This document shows positions 35,417 through 44,828 of a DNA stretch of 64,000 nucleotides, one piece after another. Source of the stretch: CAXQUZ01 sp942491145 (lineage in GTDB: Bacteria > Myxococcota_A > UBA796 > UBA2385); the NCBI GenBank assembly GCA_942491145.1, contig CALOBC010000014.1, positions 62,001 through 126,000 on the forward strand, in the 5' to 3' direction. Below the pieces are notes generated by a model. It searched no databases and had not been told where the DNA came from. It worked only from the letters and a program-made list of their open reading frames with translations. The translations under genes and the position numbers were made by a program. The stretch's first letter is position 1. Each line of letters starts with the position of its first letter.

Positions 35417-35505
35417 GTAGAACAACGATGTCTGACCGATAGATGATGAGGGTAGACCATGGCCAAGCCCTCGAATAGCCGCTGGAAGTCACGCGCATCC
35501 TTCAT
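35417..35505 (-). pseudogene. Truncated 5' end of a gene cut by IS66
   Basis: An ATG at 35505 with GAGGT 6-7 nt upstream opens MKDARDFQRLFEGLAMVY..., about 30 codons, and runs straight into the IS66 right end at 35416. No continuation is recognisable on the other side of the IS nest. I do not recognise the fragment. Confidence 0.4.
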
Positions 35506-35557
35506 CGGTTGACCTCACGGAGCGCGACCCGTCCCTCGGTGCTCCGGGATTGCACGC

Positions 35558-36121
35558 TCATCGCGCGAGCTCACCCCGCAGGGCCTGCGCCAACGCCCGC
35601 TGCACCGCCACCACACCGTAGCCCTGGTCGACCCACACACTCAGCGGACCCGATGGTTGCTGGGTGGCGGGCACAAGGATGTTCGAGGTGCGGTGGCTGA
35701 GGAAGCGGCGCAGGAAGATCACCACGTCGACGGAGCCTTCACGGATGCGAGCGGCGGTGGCCTGCACCCGCCGTGTCTGGTGGGCGCGGTCCCAGCGCAG
35801 CTCCGCGAACCCGAAGGCCGCCTGGATCCGCTCCCGTGCATTGGACCGCTCGTCGCCCCCCACAATCAGCGCCCGCTTCCCCTGTGTGTGCTCCAGAATG
35901 TCGTCGTCCACGGCAACATTGAGGTCTTCGGATGCCTCCTGAGACTCGTCCTCGCGGAGCCGAGACCGCAGTGCGCCGCGGAGCGTCTGGGGCAACCGTG
36001 GCCGTGTGCGGGCATCGAGGAGGCTGTCACCATGGGGCGTCAGCAGCTGCAGGAGCTCCGGGTCGCGCTGGGGAAGGCCATGCTCCACCGCCAAATACAG
36101 GTACACCCACACACCGTGCAT
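35558..36121 (-). CDS. DUF2325-like protein
   Basis: From the ATG at 36121 the product is 187 residues. The C-terminal ~105 residues have the DUF2325 pattern: KRALIVGGDERSNARERIQA, a central AELRWDRAHQTR, VDVVIFLRRFLSHRTSNIL and GYGVVAVQRALAQAL, a Rossmann-like fold of unknown function with a conserved SH. The N-terminal ~80 residues are helical and unassigned. The start is uncertain because no SD with normal spacing is visible and the frame stays open upstream. It is divergent from the recombinase-like gene at 36261 and shares its upstream region, which contains a 24-25-bp repeat. Confidence 0.6.
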   Translation of the reverse strand: MHGVWVYLYLAVEHGLPQRDPELLQLLTPHGDSLLDARTRPRLPQTLRGALRSRLREDESQEASEDLNVAVDDDILEHTQGKRALIVGGDERSNARERIQAAFGFAELRWDRAHQTRRVQATAARIREGSVDVVIFLRRFLSHRTSNILVPATQQPSGPLSVWVDQGYGVVAVQRALAQALRGELAR

Positions 36122-36146
36122 CCCCGTGTGGGCGCAACATACACCG

Positions 36147-36195
36147 TATCCAGACAGAAACCAGCCCTGTATATCCGACAGAAACCGGCGCTGTG
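36147..36195. repeat. 24-25-bp tandem repeat in a divergent promoter region
   Basis: TATCCAGACAGAAACCAGCC... (36147-36171) is followed directly by TATCCGACAGAAACCGGCGC... (36172-36195), with three substitutions and one indel. It lies between the start of the DUF2325-like gene and the start of the recombinase-like gene, where operator sites would be expected. Confidence 0.75.
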
Positions 36196-36260
36196 CGGCC
36201 CAATGTCGGAGCAGCCTTGATCTCGGTATGTTGAAGGAGAGCCCCCAAAGGAACTCCCCC

Positions 36261-37751
36261 ATGGCAACCGCGACCGCCCGCTGGCCCTGCATCCACGACG
36301 CCACAACCCTCGCCGGCCTCGCCGCGCTGCGTCGTGCCCACCCGGACCGCTGGCACACCAAGATGCGCAAGACCGCCAAGTCGGTGGGCTCCAGCGCCAC
36401 TGTGTCCGAGGCGATGCGCGCCGGCGGCATGGGTCGGCTGCTGCCTCGCGGTCCGGGTGAGCCTGAAGCCCGGCGCCTCAAGAAGCTCCGCCACAGCGCT
36501 CGGATGCTGTGTCTCTACTTCGGTGGCACGCTGCTGGACTGTGTCAATGAGGCTTGGATGCGACGCCAACTGCAGCCCCTGGTCGACCGCCTCGGGCGGG
36601 ACCGGGCCGGGGCCTGCTTGACCCTGCTGCGACAGGTCGTCTCGGCGGCAACGCTGCGCAAGGGAGGCTCCCCGACTTTGGCACCGCGGGCTCCCCGACG
36701 GCGGGCCAGCATCGGTCCACCGCCGGAGCGTCCGGTTGCCGAGTGGGACACTGTCGAGCTTCTGACTCGTAAGGCGACCCCGCGGGTGCGCGCCGCAGTG
36801 TGCCTGCAAGCCCACCTGGGCCTGACCCCTGGCCGAGTGCTTGAGCTGCGGGTGGACGACCTGCACTTGGACCCACATGAGGGGACCCTGCGTGCCCGTG
36901 TTCTCGGGCGAGACGGCAGGGTGGTTGAGCAACGATTCAGCCTGCCACCGGACGCCTGCCGTGCCGTGTCGCCTTAGGCCCGGGCACAACGCCGCAAGGG
37001 CCACAATGCGCCTCTCTTTCCACAGCGTGGGGCGCCGAAGCGGTCCACCGCCAGCATCAACCGGGCCATCGCTCGGGAGGCAGCGCGCCTGATAGTCGAG
37101 GCCCCCACGATGGCGTCCATCCGCCGGCTCGCCCAGGTTGCACTGCGTGACCTGGGGGCCTCACGGGCCCAGGTGCGCGGCTCGGCCCGGGGGCCCGAGG
37201 TCCAGCGGGCGCTGTCCAGAGCGGCCAGCCTCGCCCGTCAGCGCAGTCGTTGGGCTTTTCAGCAGGGTGCTGCCCCGCAACACCTGCCCTTGCGGGCGCC
37301 TGCCCGGTGCCCAGTGAACGAGCCGGAGCGCGGGCGACGAAGGGTGATGCGAAGGATGGGCGTGGGCCACTCGGACACGCCCCTCTCACGACGCCCCCCA
37401 GAGCCGGCGCAGCCTCGGCCGACACTCCCTGCGCTCCCGCCACTGGAACCCCATGACAATGAGCTCTACGGAGAATTCTACCACCTGACCTCGACTCGCC
37501 CAGGGCCACGCTTCGGGACCGGCAGCTTGCCCAGAACGATGAACGCCACGCCACCCCCAGCCCGCCCGTCCAGCCCATCCCGACCGATGCAGTTCAGTCA
37601 GACCTCAGGCGACCTCGGTCTGACCGTCGCGGGCGTGGTGGCGACCTTTGCCGGTGGCATTGTCGTCGGCTGCGCACTCAAGGACGAGATTGAAGGGGGC
37701 GTTCAACGTGTGGTCGACCGTGTTCAGGACCTCGTTGAGCCCATTGAGTGA
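36261..37751 (+). pseudogene. Tyrosine-recombinase-like gene with in-frame TAG
   Basis: ATG at 36261 with AAAGGA 9-13 nt upstream. The first 238 codons end at TAG (36975-36977), but the same frame is open for 257 more codons to 37751, and the part after the stop completes the fold: LFPQRGAPKRSTASINRAIA, then MASIRRLAQVALRDLGAS. The region LQAHLGLTPGRVLELRVDDL is the box that normally holds the first catalytic Arg (GLR), here GLT. The HxxR box is also not recognisable, so it looks catalytically dead. A predicted membrane segment (LTVAGVVATFAGGIVVGCAL) lies near the C-terminus. It could be a pseudogene, a sequencing error, or a gene read through at the amber codon. Confidence 0.55.
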
Positions 37752-38027
37752 AGACTCCATCGTTCGGCGGGTTTGGGCGGCGCAGCCTTGCAAGCTCCAG
37801 CCACATCGCCCGGACTCAATGGGCTCCCGCCTTCGCCACACCGCAACCATCGGCGCTGGTGTTCTTGCGCTCCACCGCAGCGTGCCCGAGAACCACGTCG
37901 GGCTGCGCAGACTCGGACAGGAACGACCCGCCCCCAGGTGTTCGAGCGCAGGCCAGCGGGCTCCGTGAGCACGCGCTCTGCCGGTCGTCCAGGCGTCCCG
38001 GATACTCTAAAAAAGACGCCCTCCCCG

Positions 38028-38660
38028 GTGACCCTCGTGCCCCTCCATGTCGACTTTGCAGGCTCCCCCATCTACACGAGCGAGCTTGGGCTCCTTCCGG
38101 GCCGTCCTGCTCGGGTCTACGACTTCACCCAACCAGACACGGTCTACGTGGTGGACGACCGACGCGCAGGTGAGCGCTACGAGCAGGGCTCTGCGACGCT
38201 TCAGCTCATCTCGACTCGTGCTGCGGTGGCGATGATGTTGGCGGACCGTGCGCCGCCGGCGCTGCCGATCGATTCTCGGGACCCAAGCAATGATGCAGAT
38301 CCGCTCGCCAGTCAGGGGCGGCAGCCAGCAAGCCAAGACAGCGGGCACTGGACGACCCCCGAGGTCGCGCGGCACTTGGGTGTGTCCCGCACGACGCTGG
38401 ACCGGCGCATCCGTCGCCATCCCCCCGAGCCCTGTGGCGCGGCGCTGGTGATTGGCGGTGGGACGGGGAAACGGACCCATCGACGGTGGCTGCCCGAGGC
38501 GGTTGCGGGCTGGTGGGAAGCCGCCTCTCCAGCCGAGCGGGCGGCACCCTCAACCAGGGCTACGGCGGGCCGAATCGGCAACCGGACGTCCACGCGGCGA
38601 GCGCCCGACGCCAGAGAGGTGGGGCCGGTGGACTGGGCAGCAGTCGCCCGTGGTGGCTGA
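38028..38660 (+). CDS. HTH protein, excisionase-like DNA-binding domain
   Basis: A 210-residue product from the GTG at 38028. The frame is open further upstream, but the residues there look non-native. The N-terminal part (LVPLHVDFAGSPIYTSELGL, TVYVVDDRRAGERYEQG) is beta-rich and unassigned. Residues ~108-165 form a MerR/HTH_17-type domain (TTPEVARHLGVSRTTLDRRI, followed by a wing and RRWLPEAVAGWWEA). Such domains act as excisionase or directional factors beside integrases, and the integrase gene is convergent 68 bp away. Function is by analogy. Confidence 0.65.
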   Translation: MTLVPLHVDFAGSPIYTSELGLLPGRPARVYDFTQPDTVYVVDDRRAGERYEQGSATLQLISTRAAVAMMLADRAPPALPIDSRDPSNDADPLASQGRQPASQDSGHWTTPEVARHLGVSRTTLDRRIRRHPPEPCGAALVIGGGTGKRTHRRWLPEAVAGWWEAASPAERAAPSTRATAGRIGNRTSTRRAPDAREVGPVDWAAVARGG

Positions 38661-38728
38661 CCTCCTCCGTCGAGGCCCGGTGCCGCGCAGCGACCAACAA
38701 TAGGTTGCGTTGGTCACTGGGAGGGCAG

Positions 38729-39952
38729 CTATTCGGGCTGCCGTTTCGGCCTTCGCACCCCTGCTTGCAGCGTCTGCAGCGCCTCTGGCGTCCACACCAC
38801 CCGCGGGATCGCGGCCACCGCTTCCACCAGCCGCGGCATCGATGCGCTCACGTAGTGTTGGCCTCGGGTGGTGCGGGGTTGGTGGCCGACCAGCCGGTCG
38901 ATGAGCGCTTCCTGAACGCCGGCGTTCATCAGCTCGGCCTGGAGCGCTGCCCGGAATGCGTGGTCGGGCCGCGCCTGCTGGCGGTTTGGCGGGTTCCAGA
39001 CCCCTTGCTTGACCTGCCTCGCAGCGGTGGCAGCCTTCCAGGCCTCGGTCACGTAGCGGGTCTGGTTGCGGGGACTCGGCATCGGCAGGTCCGGATTCGG
39101 GCCGGGAAACAGGGGCCCGTCACCGTGTGCCGACAGCCAGGCACGCAGGTCCGCCAGCAGGTGAGGGGAGACTGGGACCTCCCGCGCCAACGCTGCCTCT
39201 CGTCGGCTCTTGCTCTTTGCAACGAACAAGGTGCCCCTGTGCAAGTCGAGGTGTTCGCGCCGAATGGCCGCCACCTGGCTGATCCGCAGGCCGGTGTACC
39301 GCATGAGGGTCGCCATCCGCAGCGGCGTGGGCAGGCGGATGCGGTTGAGGCAGTGGTCGGTGTCCGCCCAACACGGACTGTCTTGCGGTGCGGCATACAC
39401 CGGCGTCGGGGGCAGCAGCTCATCCGCGAGCTGCGGAGGCGAGGACAAGTCCCACTCCCCCAGATCGACGAGGAAGCGCCACAGCTCCAGAGCCCGGGAG
39501 GCCGTGTGGTAGGCGGTGCCCGCTCCCTTGGCGCTCCGACTGCGGAGCACGCCTACGCAGCGCTCAAAGCACTCCCGGTTGAGGGCGGCGACCGGGATGA
39601 CCTCGGACTTGGACAGCTTGAGGACTTTGCGCATGGCGCTGAACCACCGCGCCAGGCAGCCCGCGACGTTCTTCCATGTGTTCTCGCTGGTCCACTTCAC
39701 GGCCCGGCGTCGCTGCATCCACCGCAGGGCCTCCTGTTCGAGGTTCCCGTCGGCAGGGCGGGCGCCGGATGGGGCATTCGCTCGCCACCAGCCCTGGGCC
39801 TTCAGCGCCGCTTCGATCTCCAAGGTCAGCCGCCGGGCCTCGTCCATGGAGAAGGCGGTCGTCGTGCGCTGGACCCGCTTGATGTCGCCGTTGTCCTGCC
39901 GCTCCCGCTGGCGCCAGCGCAGCCTGTACCGGCCGCCACCAAGTTCGTCCAT
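38729..39952 (-). CDS. int: Tyrosine-family site-specific integrase
   Basis: A 407-residue product from the ATG at 39952 (GGTGGG 7-8 nt upstream; the frame is open 35 codons further). N-terminal Arg-rich beta hairpin (GGGRYRLRWRQRERQ), a SAM-like core-binding domain (~80-190), then the catalytic domain: YTGLRISQVAAIRREHLDL with the first Arg, FVAKSKSRR with the beta-hairpin Lys, DHAFRAALQAELMNAG with the HxxR, and LVGHQPRTTRGQHYV with the second His and the nucleophilic Tyr. All five key positions are present. It probably mobilises the 35.5-40 kb island; ychF ends 141 bp beyond the start. Confidence 0.85.
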   Translation of the reverse strand: MDELGGGRYRLRWRQRERQDNGDIKRVQRTTTAFSMDEARRLTLEIEAALKAQGWWRANAPSGARPADGNLEQEALRWMQRRRAVKWTSENTWKNVAGCLARWFSAMRKVLKLSKSEVIPVAALNRECFERCVGVLRSRSAKGAGTAYHTASRALELWRFLVDLGEWDLSSPPQLADELLPPTPVYAAPQDSPCWADTDHCLNRIRLPTPLRMATLMRYTGLRISQVAAIRREHLDLHRGTLFVAKSKSRREAALAREVPVSPHLLADLRAWLSAHGDGPLFPGPNPDLPMPSPRNQTRYVTEAWKAATAARQVKQGVWNPPNRQQARPDHAFRAALQAELMNAGVQEALIDRLVGHQPRTTRGQHYVSASMPRLVEAVAAIPRVVWTPEALQTLQAGVRRPKRQPE

Positions 39953-40092
39953 CGAGATGCCCACCGCATGTCCAACCCGTGCCACGCCCGCCTCCAGCAC
40001 CCCCCGCCGACGGGCAGAGTGTGTAGCGATTGTGTAGTCTGCGGGGGAAGGCTGCAAGCAGAAAGGCCACTCAGACGGCTTTCTCGTCCCCC

Positions 40093-41187
40093 CTAGACGT
40101 TGAACCGAAAGTGCATCACATCCCCATCCTTCACCACATACTCCTTCCCCTCGACCCGCAGCTTCCCGGCGCTCTTCAGCGCCGCCTCACTCCCCAAGGC
40201 CACCAAGTCCGGAATCGTGTAGACCTCCGCGCGGATGAAGCCCCGCTCGAAGTCCGAGTGGATGACGCCCGCCGCCTTCGGTGCCTTGTCTCCCTCCCGA
40301 ATCGTCCACGCGCGGATCTCTTTCGGGCCCGCCGTGAAGTAGGTCTGAAGACCCAACAGCGCGTACGTCTCCCGTGCCAGCAGGTCCAGACCTGGCTCCT
40401 CCAAGCCCAGATCGTCCAGGAAGCCCGCCCGCTCTTCCGCGTCGAGCTCCGAGATCTCTGCCTCGACCTGGGCACAGATCACCGCCACCCCCGCGCCCAC
40501 TTCGCCCGCGTGCTTGCGCACCACATCGACGTACTCGTTGCCTTCCGCGAGTGAGCCCTCGTCCACATTGCAGACGAACAGCACCGGCTTGTAGGTGATG
40601 AGCTGGGCCTCGCGCAGGCTCGTCTTCTCTTCTTCGGTCCACTCTGCGGCCCGGGCCGGCCGGCCGGACTCCAGGATCTCGGTCAGCTTGTCGCAGACCG
40701 ACACGTGAAGCTTGGCTTCTTTGTCGCCTGACTTCGCCACTTTGGCAAACCGACTGCGCCGACGTTCCACCGAGTCGATGTCTGCGAAGATCAGCTCCAG
40801 ATCGATGGTCTCGATGTCGCGCGTCGGGTCCACTCCGCCGTCCACGTGGTGGATGTCGTCGTCCTCAAAGCAACGCACAACATGCAGAATCGCATCGACA
40901 CTGCGGATGTGGCCCAAGAACTGGTTGCCGAGGCCTTCCCCCTTGCTCGCACCGCGCACCAGCCCAGCGATGTCGACAATCTCGACGGCCGCAGGAATGA
41001 GCTGCTTGCTGTTGATCATCGACCGCAGCTGCTCCAGCCGCGGATCGGGCACGGCCACGATGCCGGTGTTCGGCTCGATCGTACAAAACGGGTAGTTTGC
41101 ACTCTCCGCGCCAGCGGCAGTGAGGGCGTTGAACAGGGTGGACTTGCCGACGTTGGGCAGTCCGACGATGCCAGCTTGGAGGGCCAT
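40093..41187 (-). CDS. ychF: Ribosome-binding ATPase YchF
   Basis: 364 residues, the normal length. The P-loop GLPNVGKS is at residues 9-16, followed by YPFCTIEPNTGIVAVPD, DIAGLVRGASKGEGLGNQFL (switch region, no catalytic His in the Ras Gln61 place, as usual for YchF), the NVDE sequence in the base-recognition loop that favours ATP over GTP, and a C-terminal TGS-type domain ending KDGDVMHFRFNV. YchF binds ribosomes and is near-universal. The start has GGAG 6-7 nt upstream. It is the first clear housekeeping gene right of the island. Confidence 0.96.
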   Translation of the reverse strand: MALQAGIVGLPNVGKSTLFNALTAAGAESANYPFCTIEPNTGIVAVPDPRLEQLRSMINSKQLIPAAVEIVDIAGLVRGASKGEGLGNQFLGHIRSVDAILHVVRCFEDDDIHHVDGGVDPTRDIETIDLELIFADIDSVERRRSRFAKVAKSGDKEAKLHVSVCDKLTEILESGRPARAAEWTEEEKTSLREAQLITYKPVLFVCNVDEGSLAEGNEYVDVVRKHAGEVGAGVAVICAQVEAEISELDAEERAGFLDDLGLEEPGLDLLARETYALLGLQTYFTAGPKEIRAWTIREGDKAPKAAGVIHSDFERGFIRAEVYTIPDLVALGSEAALKSAGKLRVEGKEYVVKDGDVMHFRFNV

Positions 41188-41316
41188 CGTGGGCTCCGTG
41201 AGTGCAAGGGGCGGCGGCGTATCGTACGGGTCAGGTACGGGGCAAGCGGGACAAAGCGGCATATGTGCGACGGGTGGGCCGCCGACCCCCAATCTCGGCG
41301 TTTGAGCGGAGGACCG

Positions 41317-41676
41317 ATGCAAAAGTCGATGTTGTGGTGCTTGCTTTTGTCCCTGTCGGCCATGGCCACGGGCTGTGCCGAAGACTGTGAAGACACCGAG
41401 AGCGCTGTGGTCGTGACCATCTCCGGCGATGGTGCGCCCATCATCGCCTCGGTGGAGTGGTCGAGCGAGGACGGAGAGTCCGGCATCGTCGACTGCGTCG
41501 GCGAGTGCGAGATTCGTCCCGAAGAAGAGGGCACCGTCGACCTTGTCGTCACGCCCGAGCTCGAGGAGTACGGCGACAGCCAAGCCGACTCGGTCGGCTT
41601 CTCCAAGGCCCAGGACGGCAAGTGCGAAGAACCGGTCTACAGCTACATCGACTTCAGCTTCAGCAGCTCCCGCTAG
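41317..41676 (+). CDS. Small lipoprotein, 119 aa
   Basis: Starts at the ATG at 41317 with GCGGAGGA 5 nt upstream. Lipoprotein signal with lipobox MATGC (Cys ~20), then an acidic (Asp/Glu) beta-like domain with Cys residues that could form disulphides (IVDCVGECEIRPEEEG, DGKCEEPVY). No family recognised. It is divergent from ychF, followed 24 bp later by a small membrane protein gene on the same strand. Confidence 0.8.
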   Translation: MQKSMLWCLLLSLSAMATGCAEDCEDTESAVVVTISGDGAPIIASVEWSSEDGESGIVDCVGECEIRPEEEGTVDLVVTPELEEYGDSQADSVGFSKAQDGKCEEPVYSYIDFSFSSSR

Positions 41677-41700
41677 CGTCTCGCAACCAGCGGCTGTGCA

Positions 41701-42006
41701 ATGAACCGCGCCCGGGAGCGTAGCGGCAACCTGTGGGCCCGCATTGGTGGGCCTGTCCCACGTGTTGTGCCGGGAGTCGCCGTGTCCCTCTTTGCCGCTG
41801 CTTTTGCATGTTTCGCCGCTCTTGTCGGTGCCTTGGCCCTCCAGCGGGTGCGCCAGACATGGGGCCCCGCAACCGCACTGGGCTTGGGCGGCGGGCTGCT
41901 CGGCGTCTGGTTTGTGCTGCCGTTGGGCGGCTTGCTCTGTGTGGGCCTGTCCCTGGGCAGCCTCGTCTTTGCCGACAAAGAAGCCCAGCGGCGCATCCGC
42001 GGCTGA
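41701..42006 (+). CDS. Small membrane protein, 101 aa
   Basis: Two to three hydrophobic segments (VAVSLFAAAFACFAALVGAL, ALGLGGGLLGVWFVL, GGLLCVGLSLGSLVF) and a short basic C-terminus. No family recognised. Its stop lies 2 bp from the stop of the convergent gene at 42009. Confidence 0.65.
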   Translation: MNRARERSGNLWARIGGPVPRVVPGVAVSLFAAAFACFAALVGALALQRVRQTWGPATALGLGGGLLGVWFVLPLGGLLCVGLSLGSLVFADKEAQRRIRG

Positions 42007-42008
42007 CG

Positions 42009-44762
42009 CTACTCTTCGGTGGCGGGGACCTCGGGCTCGGTGGCGGGGACCTCGGGCTCGGTGGCGGGGACCTCGGGCTCGGTGGCGGGGACCACGTCCA
42101 AGCTGGCAGCCACTTCCTCGGGCTCCAGTGGGGGCGGGGGCAGGGGAGCCGCTATGGGCAAGTGGTCCAGGGCACCCATCGCTCCCCGCAGTCGCGCGTA
42201 GTCGTCACTCAGCCAGAATGCCGTCAGCGCGGCAATTCTCACCGTCAGATCTGGCAGCACCGGGTGGCCGTTTCCGTCGCGACGCCGCAGCGCATCGTCC
42301 AAGCCGATGCGCTCCGCCACGGTCAGCTCGGGGAGCAGCCGGGTCTGCAGCAGGAACATGGCCCGCACAGCAGCGCCCAGATCCCCACACAGCAGCAGCC
42401 CGGCTCGGTCGGCCGTGATCTGCATCACTCGGTGCGCAGCGATGAGGCGGGCGTCGTCCGGCGACAGGTCCAGGGGCCCGGCAGCGATCTGCGCTGGGGG
42501 GGCGCCCCGCATCCAAGTGCCCGCGGACTGCACCTTGTCGGCCGCACCCTTGGCCGCCTCGAGGGCACCCGCGCCCGCTTCGCCGAGCCGGCCCAGGTCG
42601 CTGGGAATCGCAGCGGCCAGCCGGGCCACGTCGTCGACCTTGTAGATCGCCCGCAGCCAGGACTCGGGAACCACGCTCTTTACCGCCCGGTAGGTGCGGT
42701 CATGGCCGATCAAGTCGACCGGCAGGAACCGCAGGAAGGGCAAGATAGACGCCGTGGCCGTGATGGCCATCGCACCCTTGTCCCACACACCGGCCCAGAT
42801 CTCGTCGGACGTGATGCGGCTGTGCTGGAAGCGCAGGTGGGCGACCTCACAGCCGATGGCGAAGCGCAGCTCGGGCTCGGCCATGTGCAAGCCGCTGGCC
42901 GGGTCGAGGTGGGCCCCGCCGATGAGCAAGAAGGGCTCGGGCTGCTCGTGGGAGCGCACACCAACCTGCCGCTCACCCACGCTCACAAACGCAGGCACGG
43001 CGGGCATGCCCAGCAGCACACACGCGTCGGCGACCGCGTTGACCGCCAGCGGTGCGTTGCGCTCATGCAGGCGCTCGCAGTACCGGCGGAGCACGCCGAA
43101 GTCCGGCGGCTGGACCTTGGCCAGGGCAGCCTGCACCCGGGCCAACGCCCCATCTTCACGGGCCACCGGATGACGCACGGTCTCGACCATCTCGGGAGAG
43201 AGGCCCCGGCCGGCGGAGGGGGCGAACACCGGCGGCGTGCTCAGGCCGCCCGGGTCCAGGATCTGGAGGGCACGGGCCGCGCGGTGGCCGAGGTTGCCCC
43301 CCGCGGTGGCCTCGACCAGCTCCACCAGGCGCTGGCGGACCAGGGGCTGGTGTCGCGCGAGGGAGGCCAGCGCTGACACATCGGCGCGCTCTGATCCGCC
43401 GCGAGCGAGCACCAGCAGCTCCAGCACCCGGATGTGTGCCGGCTGTCCGCCTTCACCGCTGGTGAGGTCGGCGCCCAGCGGGGGCAGGACGGCCGCGAGG
43501 TCTTCGTCGGGCAGCGACGCGAGGCGGGGCTCCAACAACCGCAGTGCATCGTCGTTCTGGCCTGCGTACAGCAAGTGTTCTGCCAAGGAGATGTCGGCTT
43601 CTGTGCGCTCGAAGCGGTCGGTGCTCTCCCCGACCACCCGGTTGCGCAAGGCGTGGTGGTAGTCAAGTGACCACGCCGACTCAGGGCCCGTGTCACCCTC
43701 GACGAGACACGCCTCCAACACGGCATTCGCAAGCTCAATCGGCGGCGTCCAACCGAGCAGCCAGTCCGCCAGTGCCGTGCTGTCCGACGACTCGGCCCGC
43801 AGGGCCCTCACCGCATCTCGGCAGATCGCGTCGAGCTCTTCTTCCGTGCGAGTGGGTCGGCCAGAGTTGCCTTTGCTGCTGAGTTCTCGGGCTTCTAGCG
43901 TCGCGCGGAACAACGCGTCGAGGGGCCCCGTGGTCTCGTGCAGGGTGGAGAGCAGCCGCTCGGCCAGCGCGTAGCCGTCGGCAGCGCGGGGCTTGGCGGC
44001 CAGACGGGCGGCCTCACGCAGGCGTGCTTCGCCGGAGAGTCCCGTCAGCGTGGCGATCCACAGGAACCGGTTGCCATTGGTGAGGGTGGTCTGCCAGGAG
44101 AAGTCGCCACAGACCACTTCGTTGCGACCGGTCTGCTCAATGACCTCGAGGGGCAAGCACGGCAAGTCCAGCACACCCACGTCGCCGAGTCGACTGATGG
44201 CCACGAGGACCGTGCGATCACGGGTGATCAGCAGCCTCCACGTCGCCTTGGGGTCCGCCGCAATCGCTTGGGCCAGCTGGGCAGGGGTGCTCGTGTGCAG
44301 CCAAGCCAAGATGGGGTCTTCGGGGGCCAGCTGGGCCGCCATCCAGACTTGCTCCAGCCCAGTGGTGTCCTCCACCCACGGCCCCGCCGGCTTGGGCAGG
44401 TCGCTGTAGACCGGGTGAGTCGCGTCGCGAAGCAGCCGCCCGAGGGCGATCGCATCCCGAGCGTCGCTGCCCTTGCCATAGGGAACCGAGAAGCTCAGCA
44501 GTCCGGCGGTCAGGCGGTCGCCCAGGAGCCGCTCTTCGTAGCTGGAGGGGTGTGCCGCCAGCAGGTCGAGCACCTTGCCCACATCATCGACGGCGCCAGC
44601 GATCCAGACGCCGAGGGCGGTCTGGCACAGCCAGGGTTGGGTGGCTTGACCGCTGGGCAGCGTCCACTCGCCCTTCAGGGGCACACAGCGGTGAACGGTC
44701 CCCAGGCCAGTCTTTTGGACAAAGCGGCACGCGTCGACAGCTTCTGCGGCGATCTCACCCAT
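42009..44762 (-). CDS. Large protein with degenerate M48-like peptidase region
   Basis: A 917-residue soluble protein. Residues 1 to ~560 are helical and repeat-like (TPR/HEAT-type: SLAEHLLYAGQNDDALRLLE, LARHQPLVRQRLVELVEA). Later, RFAIGCEVAHLRFQHSRI occupies the place of an M48 HExxH (first His replaced by Cys), and MQITADRAGLLLCGDLGAAV matches the downstream ADRxGL element that supplies the third ligand in M48 peptidases. The C-terminus has the heptapeptide VPATEPE repeated about three and a half times. It is last in an apparent operon with a glycosyltransferase, GCS2 ligase and HAD genes. A pseudopeptidase or scaffold role is inferred. Confidence 0.7.
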   Translation of the reverse strand: MGEIAAEAVDACRFVQKTGLGTVHRCVPLKGEWTLPSGQATQPWLCQTALGVWIAGAVDDVGKVLDLLAAHPSSYEERLLGDRLTAGLLSFSVPYGKGSDARDAIALGRLLRDATHPVYSDLPKPAGPWVEDTTGLEQVWMAAQLAPEDPILAWLHTSTPAQLAQAIAADPKATWRLLITRDRTVLVAISRLGDVGVLDLPCLPLEVIEQTGRNEVVCGDFSWQTTLTNGNRFLWIATLTGLSGEARLREAARLAAKPRAADGYALAERLLSTLHETTGPLDALFRATLEARELSSKGNSGRPTRTEEELDAICRDAVRALRAESSDSTALADWLLGWTPPIELANAVLEACLVEGDTGPESAWSLDYHHALRNRVVGESTDRFERTEADISLAEHLLYAGQNDDALRLLEPRLASLPDEDLAAVLPPLGADLTSGEGGQPAHIRVLELLVLARGGSERADVSALASLARHQPLVRQRLVELVEATAGGNLGHRAARALQILDPGGLSTPPVFAPSAGRGLSPEMVETVRHPVAREDGALARVQAALAKVQPPDFGVLRRYCERLHERNAPLAVNAVADACVLLGMPAVPAFVSVGERQVGVRSHEQPEPFLLIGGAHLDPASGLHMAEPELRFAIGCEVAHLRFQHSRITSDEIWAGVWDKGAMAITATASILPFLRFLPVDLIGHDRTYRAVKSVVPESWLRAIYKVDDVARLAAAIPSDLGRLGEAGAGALEAAKGAADKVQSAGTWMRGAPPAQIAAGPLDLSPDDARLIAAHRVMQITADRAGLLLCGDLGAAVRAMFLLQTRLLPELTVAERIGLDDALRRRDGNGHPVLPDLTVRIAALTAFWLSDDYARLRGAMGALDHLPIAAPLPPPPLEPEEVAASLDVVPATEPEVPATEPEVPATEPEVPATEE
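42018..42100 (-). repeat. 21-bp coding tandem repeat (VPATEPE)
   Basis: GGTGGCGGGGACCTCGGGCTC repeats at 42018, 42039 and 42060 and partly at 42081 on the + strand, encoding the C-terminal heptapeptide repeat of the preceding entry. The units are identical at the DNA level, so copy number may vary. Confidence 0.9.
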
Positions 44763-44828
44763 GTTGGGGCTCCTGGCTCACACGAGGTGGCATTCAGCGG
44801 AGGCACCTATCGCGCCCGCTGGCATTGC

